Of a DNA stretch of 64,000 nucleotides, positions 7,600 through 16,686 are shown piece after piece. Location of the stretch: positions 186,001 to 250,000 of the forward strand of contig CAXXKI010000010.1 in assembly GCA_963667855.2 (NCBI GenBank), in the 5' to 3' direction. Made by a program: the position numbers and the translations under genes. This DNA comes from G963667855 sp963667855 (GTDB lineage: Bacteria > Planctomycetota > Phycisphaerae > UBA1845). Below the pieces are notes generated by a model. That model was given only the letters and a program-made list of their open reading frames with translations, did no database searches and was not told the origin of the DNA. Positions within the stretch are counted from its first letter, which is position 1; each line of letters begins with the position of its first letter.

Positions 7600-10458
7600 C
7601 TAAGGAATACTCAGGTTTCCGAGACGAAGTGGGTCATAAACGTATCCAACAGCCCCGGACCAGTTGGAGTACTCACTCCGAGCCTGGTCGAAACGCGTGA
7701 AGTTTATACCCCATATACGCCCATTACGGTATTCCTGAGGGAATGAACTTAACGGAATTTCAAGCTCCGCCGTCCAGAACCCATCGTACTTTCTACAGGC
7801 GTGCCGAATGGCCACAGGCCAGGGTCTTTTCGCCCCCACTGGTGGATCCATCGATACACCGCGCTCCCAGAAAACGGTCGATGGGCTGATTACGATCCGA
7901 TAGAGATCGCCGGCCGATCGCGTACAACTGTTCACCGGATCGAGAAGAATCTCCACGCATTCACCGGTCATGGGAATACCGTCGGGCGATACTTCGGTTG
8001 TTCCGCGAACATTGAAATCATTGACTTCCCTATCCGTATCACACCGAAAACCTAAATACACCTTATCATCGTGAATACGGGAAAAGCAGTGTGTCCGATT
8101 AACAGGCAACGCTCCAGCCTGACCACTGCCTGGACCGCAAATCAGCTGAAAATCACTTGCATGGTTACCAACACCGGAAGCCCAGTCAGAAAGATCGCCA
8201 TCTATCACGACTGGCGAACCACTCCCTTGAGCGACAATGTGTGAAAGCCGGCCCCGGCAATCATCAACCGCTCCGGAATCATCCTCATAATGAACGATGA
8301 ATTCACAATGCCCATTCTCGTCCCAGGTAAGAGACGGAGTAGTTGCCGTAAGTGTTACTGAAGCAGATTGCCCCGGTTCGATACCGTTAATCCTCTGGTT
8401 TCCCCTGTCCGTATTCCATACTCCGGGATAATTCCCAAATGAAACCCGACCGGACAACGGAATTCTCTGATTGTTGGTAATCCGAACATTGCATTCTATC
8501 TTCACCCCATCGCTTATTCTGACCTCCGCGGGTCGCGCTCGCGCGCCGACCACTTCAATATCCACACTGCAGGCCGCTTCGATAAAACGCCTCCAGCGAA
8601 TCGTTGTCGGCAGCGCGTCCTCTTTCGAAATGCGACGATTATCCACGGCAGCCAGCAATTCATCGGCAATGATCCACTTTGCGTTTTCCCATAGAGCCGG
8701 ATCTTCCACCCAGCAATGAAGTTTACCGTCCATGAAACTCGAATCGTACACATCAGCCCCGAAACGCTTCACCAGGGCCTGGCTGATAGTTGAAGCGATA
8801 TAGCCCTTTCCCCTTGCCTGCAGCAGTCTCAAGTAGGAAATCTCTTGAATTCCACGTCTCAACCTTTTAAGGCGAATGGACGCAACGGGTTCTGATAATC
8901 CAAAATAGCTGCCGGGATAAAGCAGTATATCCGCGCGATGATCTATGCATTCCTGAGGACTCAACGCGCCCGCTATAGGCTTTTTCCAATCATTGGCGAC
9001 ACCAAGGTGAAGAATTGAAGCCTTTGCGGCCTTTGCCTGCCACGGAATAACCTGGGTACAAATCGCGGGAGAGGCAATATCTACCGAACCACTGAATGGA
9101 GGCCTATCCAGGCCCCAGGCAGGTATGCTGCCGAAGTCTTCTGAAATCGCCGTAAAATCATAAAACTGAGCCCGAGGTGTCCAGATATCCACATAATCGT
9201 TTTGATTCGCGTAATGAAAATCGTACCATCCCCACAAGGAGAGATCCTGGGGCGGTAAACCTGACATTATCCTCAACCGCGAATCAGCCCGCTTGGCGAT
9301 ATAGGCGTAATGCTCCAGCAACTCCCGGGAACCTTCCATATCCGCGTATTCACACGGTATACTCACGTAGGATCGCTGCAGCCACCCTTTTTCCGCAAAG
9401 TGTCTTGCGGCATTACCGAAATACTCGTTAAGCAGTCGTGAATGCAATGGGGATGAAACCGCTCCGTACCTGGGCGGACGGGGAAAAGATTCATCAAATG
9501 GTATTTCCAAAATTGCCGAAGCAATGCGATTACTGTATGACGATCCATCAATATACCCGGAAACCACTTTGTCGTAGTCATCCCAGTTCACCTCAAGGTT
9601 GCCGTCGCCCCCTATCTTCGTAACCGGATAAAGATACGGTAACTGTGGATTCAATCCGTGTTCCTGCAGCATACGCATGGTTGAGGATAAAACGCCCTGA
9701 AGCTGGCTTCTTACCGGGCTTCCCTCGAGAATTCGGGCAGGACCATGGGGTTTTCCGTCGAGAGTAACATGATTGAAAAACAGCTTCTGCTGGTCCACGT
9801 CGACCAGAATATCCGGATCGCCGACCTCTGGTAAAACGAAAGGCCACACTTCCAGAGACAAATCAACTCTATCGGCCAGCTCGCCATCAACGAAAACCTT
9901 AACGGGTGCAACGTACGAACCAGGCAATGTCCCCTTGGGAATACGTACATCAAACCATAACTCTATCTTCTTCCCATCAGTTGTTTCCTGCGGGAGACCT
10001 CCCCGGGGAGCATCGACAGGTACAAGTACATCAGCAACGCTTGGTTCCCGGCGTTTCGGCTCGATCGTTCGAATATGCCAACCGGGCCAACCCGGCACTT
10101 CCACCCGATGAATGCGGTATACTTTAGTGTTTCCCGTTATCAACCTTTCATCCGGAGAGGAAAAGTCCCCCACCGACAATTCGACAAGTCCATCGGCTTG
10201 TATGTCCATCCGAAACCCGAGAACTTCGTTCATTGCCCCGGACAGATTTACAGCCCGCTTTGTTGAATCGTAAATATCCGGAACTTCCATGATCCGCGCA
10301 ATATCGCGGTCTCCTGACGGGTCCTTGAATACTTCAAGTCGATAATCAGAACTGATTGATTGAGAACATCCGCAATTTCCAACAACCAGAAAAAAAAACG
10401 TAAGCAGACAAACCACTCGAAAAAGCACATTCGCCAACTTGGACTCGTGTTCCTTCAT
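7600..10458 (-). CDS. Secreted lipoprotein with DUF4091 glycoside-hydrolase-like body and CBM9-like tail
   Basis: From ATG 10458 (a TTG lies two codons upstream) this 952-residue protein has a hydrophobic leader ending VVGNCGCSQ, a plausible lipoprotein signal with two candidate cysteines. A beta domain (to about residue 230) leads into a barrel-like body. Around residues 565-590 the segment SIRLKRLRRGIQEISYLRLL matches the closing helix of DUF4091, a family found near polysaccharide-degradation genes. Residues about 770-950 (VIDGDLSDWASG, GECVEILLDP, FWTAELEIPLSSF, WGINFTRFD) form a CBM9-like carbohydrate-binding domain. A role in glycan binding or cleavage at the cell surface is likely. The substrate is unknown and I could not assign catalytic acids. 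Confidence 0.65.
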   Translation of the reverse strand: MKEHESKLANVLFRVVCLLTFFFLVVGNCGCSQSISSDYRLEVFKDPSGDRDIARIMEVPDIYDSTKRAVNLSGAMNEVLGFRMDIQADGLVELSVGDFSSPDERLITGNTKVYRIHRVEVPGWPGWHIRTIEPKRREPSVADVLVPVDAPRGGLPQETTDGKKIELWFDVRIPKGTLPGSYVAPVKVFVDGELADRVDLSLEVWPFVLPEVGDPDILVDVDQQKLFFNHVTLDGKPHGPARILEGSPVRSQLQGVLSSTMRMLQEHGLNPQLPYLYPVTKIGGDGNLEVNWDDYDKVVSGYIDGSSYSNRIASAILEIPFDESFPRPPRYGAVSSPLHSRLLNEYFGNAARHFAEKGWLQRSYVSIPCEYADMEGSRELLEHYAYIAKRADSRLRIMSGLPPQDLSLWGWYDFHYANQNDYVDIWTPRAQFYDFTAISEDFGSIPAWGLDRPPFSGSVDIASPAICTQVIPWQAKAAKASILHLGVANDWKKPIAGALSPQECIDHRADILLYPGSYFGLSEPVASIRLKRLRRGIQEISYLRLLQARGKGYIASTISQALVKRFGADVYDSSFMDGKLHCWVEDPALWENAKWIIADELLAAVDNRRISKEDALPTTIRWRRFIEAACSVDIEVVGARARPAEVRISDGVKIECNVRITNNQRIPLSGRVSFGNYPGVWNTDRGNQRINGIEPGQSASVTLTATTPSLTWDENGHCEFIVHYEDDSGAVDDCRGRLSHIVAQGSGSPVVIDGDLSDWASGVGNHASDFQLICGPGSGQAGALPVNRTHCFSRIHDDKVYLGFRCDTDREVNDFNVRGTTEVSPDGIPMTGECVEILLDPVNSCTRSAGDLYRIVISPSTVFWERGVSMDPPVGAKRPWPVAIRHACRKYDGFWTAELEIPLSSFPQEYRNGRIWGINFTRFDQARSEYSNWSGAVGYVYDPLRLGNLSIP

Positions 10459-10483
10459 AATCAATCAGCAACCCGATTGTGGA

Positions 10484-13400
10484 CTAGCGGTCGTCAGATG
10501 CCGCGGACGACACCTCCAGCACATCCTGCCCGTAAACTTTGGTCGTTCCCAGGAAGTATTTGCGGGCATCTTCAAGAATGCAGTATAACGCGGGGACAAT
10601 CAACAGCGTAAGTACTGTAGAGAAAACCAATCCCCAGCACATGCTCATGGCAAACGGTGACCAGATTTTACTATATCCACCGACCCCAAACGCCATAGGT
10701 GCCAGACCGACTATGGTTGTTATCGTGGTCAGGAGAATAGGACGCATTCTACGGTGGCTACCCTGGCGGACTGCCTCCATCACAGACATGCCCTGGAGCC
10801 GTTCCTGGTTTATAAAATCGAGTAAAACAATAGCGTCATTTACGACAACCCCGCAAAGACCAACCATGGCAATACCAGTGACCACGCTGAACGGGTAATC
10901 GTTAACTACCAATCCCAAGAACATACCCATTATTCCGAAAACAATCGCGGTCAACACAACCAGGGGTTGGCTGTAGCTGCGGAACTGAGTTGATAATATC
11001 ACGTATATCACGGAAACGGCTATTATCGCGCTGAACACAAGACTGACAAAACTATCCTGCGTCTCTTCGAATTGCCCTCCGGCGAATATGGCGAGTTTGT
11101 CATCCCCCTCCGCTAACGGCCCGAACTCCTTAAGAATCGCTTCATTAACCATCTTTGCGTCGACGTGGTTGTTATCAACGTCGGCGGTAATCTCCACCGC
11201 TCTTTTCGTATCGTAGTGATAACGATTCGTATAGGTCTGATCAAAGTCCAGCTTCGCCACTTCGTGCAGTTTAACTACCTGCCCGGTGGTTCTACTTACC
11301 AGGTCTATCTCGGGAAGCTGATCGACATCGCTCACCTGGTCGCGATAATAACGAACCTTGATATCCAGATCCTCATCGTGCTGAGTGTCTTTGTAAACAC
11401 CAACGAACAAGCCGTCTACCGCACCGCGAAACGCTGTGGCGACATCAGTAAAGGTTAATCCCAATTCACTGGCTCGAGCGTCGTCGACCTTCAGAACCAG
11501 TTCCCGGTTTCCCAGTTGCAGATTGTCCGCAACATCAAAAACCCCCGGCATCGATTCCAGTCTCTCCTTGATTCGCTCCACCACAACTCGGGCTTCATCG
11601 TAATCTGGATGCTCAACTCGTATGGCAACAGGCTTTCCAACCGGCGGACCATCGCGTAGCGGCCATGCTTTTATGAACTCAACCCGACTCTCAGGATGCG
11701 CCGCCAGGTATTCATTAAGCGCCGTACGCACATCATTCATGACCTTTACCGGATCGTTTACTACCCCATCGCCCGTGGCTATATCCACCCACATCTGGGC
11801 GACGTCAGTACGCATGATCCGCTGGTTGTCCTCGTTCATCTGCAAACCGATAGCCGCCGAAGAACGAGAAACCCGATCAGGCTTGAATGAATCCACCACC
11901 TCTGCCAGTGCGGCCACTTCTTCAGTCGTGGTTTCCAGGCTGGACCCCGGCCTGCTGTTTATAGTAACTGCGAATGTCGGGAAATCTGACGGGAAAAGAT
12001 CCCAGACCAGAGTTCGCTGAGCCTGCCAGACGAATACACCGCAAGCCGCCAGGACCAAAAGCCCCATATACCTGTAAGCCAGGATCTGCCGAAGGGACAC
12101 ATCGTAAATCCTGGTTAGTCGCTGTCGCCATCCATCCCCTGCGGTTAAATCCTTTAATGGCTTTTCTAAAACACCCTTACGTGCCCGGGGTCCAAAATCC
12201 AGATAGTGAACGGGTAATATAACCAGGCATTCAAACAGCGACGCAACCAGGGCTACCGTAACCGTCTTGGGCACAATAGCGAAGAATTTGCCCAACACAC
12301 CAGTCATGATGAGCAGCGGCAGGAACGCCGCGATAGTCGTCATGCTGGAACTGATCACCGGCCAGATAACCTCTTCCGTTCCAAAAATCACCGCCTCCCT
12401 GCGCGGCATACCGTTTTGAATATGGTGGTATATGTTCTCCAGTACCACAATGGCGTCATCCACAATCATGCCGCTCACGAGTACCAGGGAGAAAACACTC
12501 ACCGCATTGAGCGACACTCCGATCGTATGCATGAAAATAACGGCACATAAAAAGGAGAATGGTATGCCGACAATCGCCAATATGGAGTTACGTGCTCCAA
12601 TGGCAATCCAGAGAACCAGAAAAATCAGCAACAACCCCACTCCCAGATTGCTTCGAAGCACTCCCAGACGGCTCTCGATAATCGTGGTTGAATCCGACTG
12701 GATTTCCACCTCCACACCGTCTATATCCAGTTCGGTGTTGTACGTGGCCAGGCACTTTTTGACCGCATCCCGTACCGTTATTGAGTTTTCACCATGCTCT
12801 TTGCAGACCTGGACTATTATCGCCGGCTTGCCGTTGACGTGTGCCCCCCAGAACGCCCTTTCAAAGGATTCCTCTATTGTTGCCACTTCACGTAATCGAA
12901 CATGAGCACCGCTGTCACTGCGGACTATGCATATTTCGCCGAATTTCTGCGGATCCTCCACCTCACCTACACTTCGAAGGGTGATTTCCGCGTCCCCCGA
13001 TTCGACATAACCGGCCGGCAGATTCAGATTACTGGCCGTTATAGTATCCGCCACCTGCTTGATTGAGAGATTGTGTTTCTGGATCTTGACCTTGTCTATC
13101 GATATGTGGATTTCCCGCTCGCGCAACCCGATCAACTTCACCCAGGCGACACCCGGTAAAAACCGAAGCTCGTCCTTCAAGTCCAAAGCCACGCGGCGCA
13201 AGACGGTCTCGTCCACGTTCCCAGTATTCACTACACCTACCTGTAAAAGCGGAAGCACTTCATCGGTAGTAAGACGCTCCAACACCGGTTCTTCGGCACC
13301 TTCCGGTAAATCCACAACCCGGTCCAACCGGCCACGCAGATCTCCGAAGGCAGCTTCGTACTGTTCCGGCGTCAGATCCTCTCGAAACTTGACCGTAATG

Positions 13401-13669
13401 ACTGATACGTCGGGTTGGGAAACACTGATGATGCGATCCGTGCCTCTCGTATCTTCGATCTCATCTTCGATTTTGCGGGTGATGAGGCGTTCCACCTCTT
13501 CGCTGGAGGACCCGACCCATAGCGTCTGTATCGTCGCTATATCCAGAGAGGTATCGGGGTAAACATCAACCGGTAACCTCGTGAGTATCAGTAGACCGGC
13601 CACAATGAACACAAAGAACAACAGGTTCATCAGGACCACTTGCTTGACCGCGAAACGAGGTAGAGACAT
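10484..13669 (-). CDS. RND-family efflux pump permease
   Basis: This 1061-residue inner-membrane protein matches the AcrB/HAE1 layout: a first helix (VLMNLLFFVFIVAGLLI) leading to LPVDVYPD, a large porter loop, a central helix block near residues 335-480 with the conserved VSGMIVDDAIVVLEN segment, a second porter loop, and a second helix block near residues 890-1030 with VVVNDAIVLLDFIN. Such pumps use the proton gradient to drive drugs, detergents or metals out through a periplasmic adaptor and an outer-membrane channel. The adaptor gene lies immediately upstream (11-base gap). No TolC-like channel is in the window, so the channel must be shared or encoded elsewhere. The substrate is not predictable. 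Confidence 0.9.
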   Translation of the reverse strand: MSLPRFAVKQVVLMNLLFFVFIVAGLLILTRLPVDVYPDTSLDIATIQTLWVGSSSEEVERLITRKIEDEIEDTRGTDRIISVSQPDVSVITVKFREDLTPEQYEAAFGDLRGRLDRVVDLPEGAEEPVLERLTTDEVLPLLQVGVVNTGNVDETVLRRVALDLKDELRFLPGVAWVKLIGLREREIHISIDKVKIQKHNLSIKQVADTITASNLNLPAGYVESGDAEITLRSVGEVEDPQKFGEICIVRSDSGAHVRLREVATIEESFERAFWGAHVNGKPAIIVQVCKEHGENSITVRDAVKKCLATYNTELDIDGVEVEIQSDSTTIIESRLGVLRSNLGVGLLLIFLVLWIAIGARNSILAIVGIPFSFLCAVIFMHTIGVSLNAVSVFSLVLVSGMIVDDAIVVLENIYHHIQNGMPRREAVIFGTEEVIWPVISSSMTTIAAFLPLLIMTGVLGKFFAIVPKTVTVALVASLFECLVILPVHYLDFGPRARKGVLEKPLKDLTAGDGWRQRLTRIYDVSLRQILAYRYMGLLVLAACGVFVWQAQRTLVWDLFPSDFPTFAVTINSRPGSSLETTTEEVAALAEVVDSFKPDRVSRSSAAIGLQMNEDNQRIMRTDVAQMWVDIATGDGVVNDPVKVMNDVRTALNEYLAAHPESRVEFIKAWPLRDGPPVGKPVAIRVEHPDYDEARVVVERIKERLESMPGVFDVADNLQLGNRELVLKVDDARASELGLTFTDVATAFRGAVDGLFVGVYKDTQHDEDLDIKVRYYRDQVSDVDQLPEIDLVSRTTGQVVKLHEVAKLDFDQTYTNRYHYDTKRAVEITADVDNNHVDAKMVNEAILKEFGPLAEGDDKLAIFAGGQFEETQDSFVSLVFSAIIAVSVIYVILSTQFRSYSQPLVVLTAIVFGIMGMFLGLVVNDYPFSVVTGIAMVGLCGVVVNDAIVLLDFINQERLQGMSVMEAVRQGSHRRMRPILLTTITTIVGLAPMAFGVGGYSKIWSPFAMSMCWGLVFSTVLTLLIVPALYCILEDARKYFLGTTKVYGQDVLEVSSAASDDR

Positions 13670-13680
13670 ATCGAAAAGCT

Positions 13681-15012
13681 TTATAATCCGGAACGATCAC
13701 TGGACACTAAGTGCGGAGAGTTAGTCAGCAGATCGTCTATCGACCTGGTTCTTCCCACGGTTACGGTTACACCATCGCGCAACTCCCGCCTTCTCGAAAC
13801 TATGACGCGGTCGCCATCCTCCAGTCCGGAATGTACCTGGAAGAGTTCAAGGTGCCCGATAATTGCACCAACCTCGATCTGACGAAGCTCGGCACAATCC
13901 TCGCCATCCTTATTCGTTATAACGAGACAATGATCAACACCAAAATGCTTGAATACCGCCTCACGGGGAACAACTTTCACGCCGCGTAACCAACCGCACG
14001 CAATCACCGCCTGCCCATACATACCGGACAGCAGCGACTCATCTTCGTTCTCCACGCGCAGTTCCACCGCGAATTTCCTGCTCATTGAATCCATCTTCGG
14101 AGCAACATGATTGAGTTTTCCAATATGTTTTTCACCGCGGTAAGCGTCAGCGGTTATTTCCGAATGCGTAAAGGACGTTAGAAGCGGAACCTCGGTATCT
14201 GCGACCTGCACGACCATCTTCATCTCGTCCAGTCGAACGATTTCCGCAATCGGCTCGCCGGCAACAGCGTATTCTCCGCACTCTAGAAGAACGCGATTAA
14301 TCCGCCCGGCAATCGGAGAATGAATCACGCAACGCTTCAACATCGTTTCCGCTTCATTCACCGCAGCTTTCGCGACTTCCACCGCACTTTTGCCCACGCT
14401 CAGCTGTGCCTTGGTCCTTGCTACCGCCGCTATCGCTGCTTCGCGTTCCGCCTTTGCGGCATCGGCCGCGGCTCTGGCATTTCGCAACTCTGCTTCGGAA
14501 CCAGAAGACTTCACCCTTAACCCCGTAATCCGCTCCAGGTTATATTGCTGAAAATCCAACCTTGCTTCAGCTGCTGCCAATTGAGCTTCTGCCTGCTGAA
14601 TACCGGATTCCAGATCTCCGATTTGCGATTTCGCCCGAACAAGCTCCGCTTTGGCTCTCTGGGCCTGCAATTCGTAATCGGTTTTATCGATTTGGTAAAT
14701 AACGTCTCCGATACCGACATGCTGGCCATCAGAGACAGGCCGAGCGACAACCCGACCGGTCACTTCACTGCGAACCGTTATTTCCTCAATTCCGTTAAGG
14801 AAACCACGTGCTTGAAGAATATGCGGAATATCCACCGGCAAAACGGTTAAAACCTCAACCGGCACAACCTCGTCTTTAACCTCACTGTTGGTTGCGCTGA
14901 GACGTGTGTCAGCACGCTGCTTCATTACGATTGCACCCGCTATCGCAGTGGCAATCACCAAAATAATGACCAGGAGAGCTAAGGGATGTCCTTTGCTGGG
15001 TTGAGCCGACAT
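13681..15012 (-). CDS. RND efflux periplasmic adaptor (membrane fusion protein)
   Basis: The protein is 443 residues from ATG 15012; a GTG two codons upstream is also possible but the AGGG-containing site fits the ATG better. It has one membrane anchor at about residues 12-30, a beta-barrel/lipoyl half starting near LPVDIPHILQARGFLNG, an Ala-rich coiled-coil hairpin at about residues 110-220, and the return lipoyl half with HSPIAGRINRVLLECGEYAVAGEPI split by a short loop. This is the HlyD/AcrA plan: it bridges the permease to an outer-membrane channel. It is the first gene of a two-gene operon with the RND permease. Confidence 0.88.
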   Translation of the reverse strand: MSAQPSKGHPLALLVIILVIATAIAGAIVMKQRADTRLSATNSEVKDEVVPVEVLTVLPVDIPHILQARGFLNGIEEITVRSEVTGRVVARPVSDGQHVGIGDVIYQIDKTDYELQAQRAKAELVRAKSQIGDLESGIQQAEAQLAAAEARLDFQQYNLERITGLRVKSSGSEAELRNARAAADAAKAEREAAIAAVARTKAQLSVGKSAVEVAKAAVNEAETMLKRCVIHSPIAGRINRVLLECGEYAVAGEPIAEIVRLDEMKMVVQVADTEVPLLTSFTHSEITADAYRGEKHIGKLNHVAPKMDSMSRKFAVELRVENEDESLLSGMYGQAVIACGWLRGVKVVPREAVFKHFGVDHCLVITNKDGEDCAELRQIEVGAIIGHLELFQVHSGLEDGDRVIVSRRRELRDGVTVTVGRTRSIDDLLTNSPHLVSSDRSGL

Positions 15013-15209
15013 GTACACCCTGTCTCTTTCATGCTAGGTGCCCGCATATACCTTTACCGTTTAGGGGAGATTATACGAGCGAGTTTTAGGATTGGATAGC
15101 AACAAACGGAGACAAAGCCACTTATATGCCACAATACAGGAAGGCACTAATCAAGCGGCCGGGTTTCCACCCTTCTCACGGAATCAATCGCACCGATTGC
15201 CCAACCACC

Positions 15210-15992
15210 CTATTCTCCGGTAGCGGGTTCGGTTTCCGTTTCTTCGGCTCTATCGTCGGCGGCTGGTGTTACAACCCGTGTATCCGGACTGGTTATCGCA
15301 GGCTTACTCACCTCTGGTTTAATCTCAACCGGTTCCGGAGCCTTTGCGAACTCAACCACCGTAAACGTGTTGTCCAGATTCTCATAAAGCTCTATTGCCA
15401 GCTTCTGAAACGGTAAGCCACTGAAGCGGTTGTCGGTACGCAGAATGTCCAAATACTCCTCGGCTTTTTTGCGGTGGCTGGCATCTTTATCGATTACGAA
15501 TTTGTCAGCCTCCACCTGGAACATCCCGCATAACGCGCGTCCGTAGTAGACTGTACTTTTGCTATGATTCTTTATAATCTTCTGAAGCGCCGCTTCGGCT
15601 ACCGAAAGATATTCAGGGTTAATCCCGCCTTCGCCTTTCTCAGCGTGCATCAATGCCAGCGAAGCCTGCAGAGACAAAGTGTCCAATTTAAATTCCACAC
15701 TGCCTGACCGGTCGGCCAATCGCCCTATCTCTTCCAAGTTTCCCAAAATCGCGGCAGGCTCCAGCTCCACACCGCCTGGAGCGGTATTACTCAGCTTCAC
15801 TCTTGTAGCATAGTCATCCTGAAACGATTGCACTTCAGCACTAGCTCTGTAAGAGGAAATCGCCACCACAATAACCAACAGGGCAACGACACCGACTACG
15901 TAGACGCCCCACTGCCGAAAAGACTCTCCTAGATCCTGGAGGGTTTGAGCCAAATCGTTAGTCTTCAATTCCTGCCTACGTTTTGCTTTCAT
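15210..15992 (-). CDS. Membrane-anchored helical-repeat protein, YfgM-like topology
   Basis: This 260-residue protein starts MKAKRRQELKTNDLA, a basic cytoplasmic stretch, followed by a single helix WGVYVVGVVALLVIVVAISSY (about residues 33-53), a helical periplasmic region with weak TPR-like periodicity (residues about 60-205) and a Pro/Glu-rich disordered tail. Topology and length resemble YfgM, an envelope protein that works with SecYEG and periplasmic chaperones, but identity is too weak to assert function. Its start codon overlaps the stop of the upstream lipoprotein gene by one base (TAATG), so the two are translationally coupled. Confidence 0.6.
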   Translation of the reverse strand: MKAKRRQELKTNDLAQTLQDLGESFRQWGVYVVGVVALLVIVVAISSYRASAEVQSFQDDYATRVKLSNTAPGGVELEPAAILGNLEEIGRLADRSGSVEFKLDTLSLQASLALMHAEKGEGGINPEYLSVAEAALQKIIKNHSKSTVYYGRALCGMFQVEADKFVIDKDASHRKKAEEYLDILRTDNRFSGLPFQKLAIELYENLDNTFTVVEFAKAPEPVEIKPEVSKPAITSPDTRVVTPAADDRAEETETEPATGE

Positions 15993-16468
15993 TACTGGCT
16001 CCGCGTATTCGGGGGAATAGCTCCCCGTTGCTCTTGAGAAATAATAACTTGTACCGCCGTTGTCTTACCAACACCCTTGTAATCACGGATCAGAACAGTA
16101 CAAGATTCATTGCCTTTTTCAAATCGAAGCGTGTATTCACCTTTCACGCTTCCGTCACTGACCTTTACCCATCTCGCCAGCGGCATTTGCTCCCGGTAAA
16201 AATTGCGAACATTCAACTTATCCGCACCACCGGCATATAAATGCCGGAGATATAACCGGGAGGTTCCCGTAGATCTGTCTTCAGAAGCACTCTCCACAAA
16301 ACAGAAATTAGCCGGGACCGGAATATCATTTTCAAAGGGACGAGCCATAGGTACCAGACGCACCGACCGATACACCGATTGAGATGAAGCACAACCGGTC
16401 ATACAGGCCGAAACGAGAAGGCAAATACACCATGCCCCCAAGAATCTAACTCGAGCCGCTAACATCAT
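15992..16468 (-). CDS. Small lipoprotein of unknown function
   Basis: I place the start at ATG 16468, giving 158 residues, because GGGAG lies just upstream and the signal peptide then begins correctly (MLAARVRFLGAWCICLLVSA) and ends in the lipobox MTGC. Upstream in-frame codons only lengthen the leader with basic residues. The mature part has about 130 residues and no family I recognise; a beta-rich segment near GEYTLRFEKGNESCTVLIRDY is visible. It overlaps the next gene by one base and lies downstream of fusA on the same strand. Confidence 0.6.
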   Translation of the reverse strand: MMLAARVRFLGAWCICLLVSACMTGCASSQSVYRSVRLVPMARPFENDIPVPANFCFVESASEDRSTGTSRLYLRHLYAGGADKLNVRNFYREQMPLARWVKVSDGSVKGEYTLRFEKGNESCTVLIRDYKGVGKTTAVQVIISQEQRGAIPPNTRSQ

Positions 16469-16686
16469 CAGCACTCCCTTGCGTTTAGACTCTCTGCGCC
16501 CACAAGACTGTTGGACATAGAGACTTAGCAGCGTACGACAAACAACGCTCCAAGTCAACGACAACCGCTCCCTGACGCCATCAATACCAACTCAATAATC
16601 GTACTTCACGCAGAATGTCGTGGCCGGATTCCCGCCTGTTACTCTAAAGATCCCGCGGAATTATCGGACCGCTACCCCAAGCAGTA

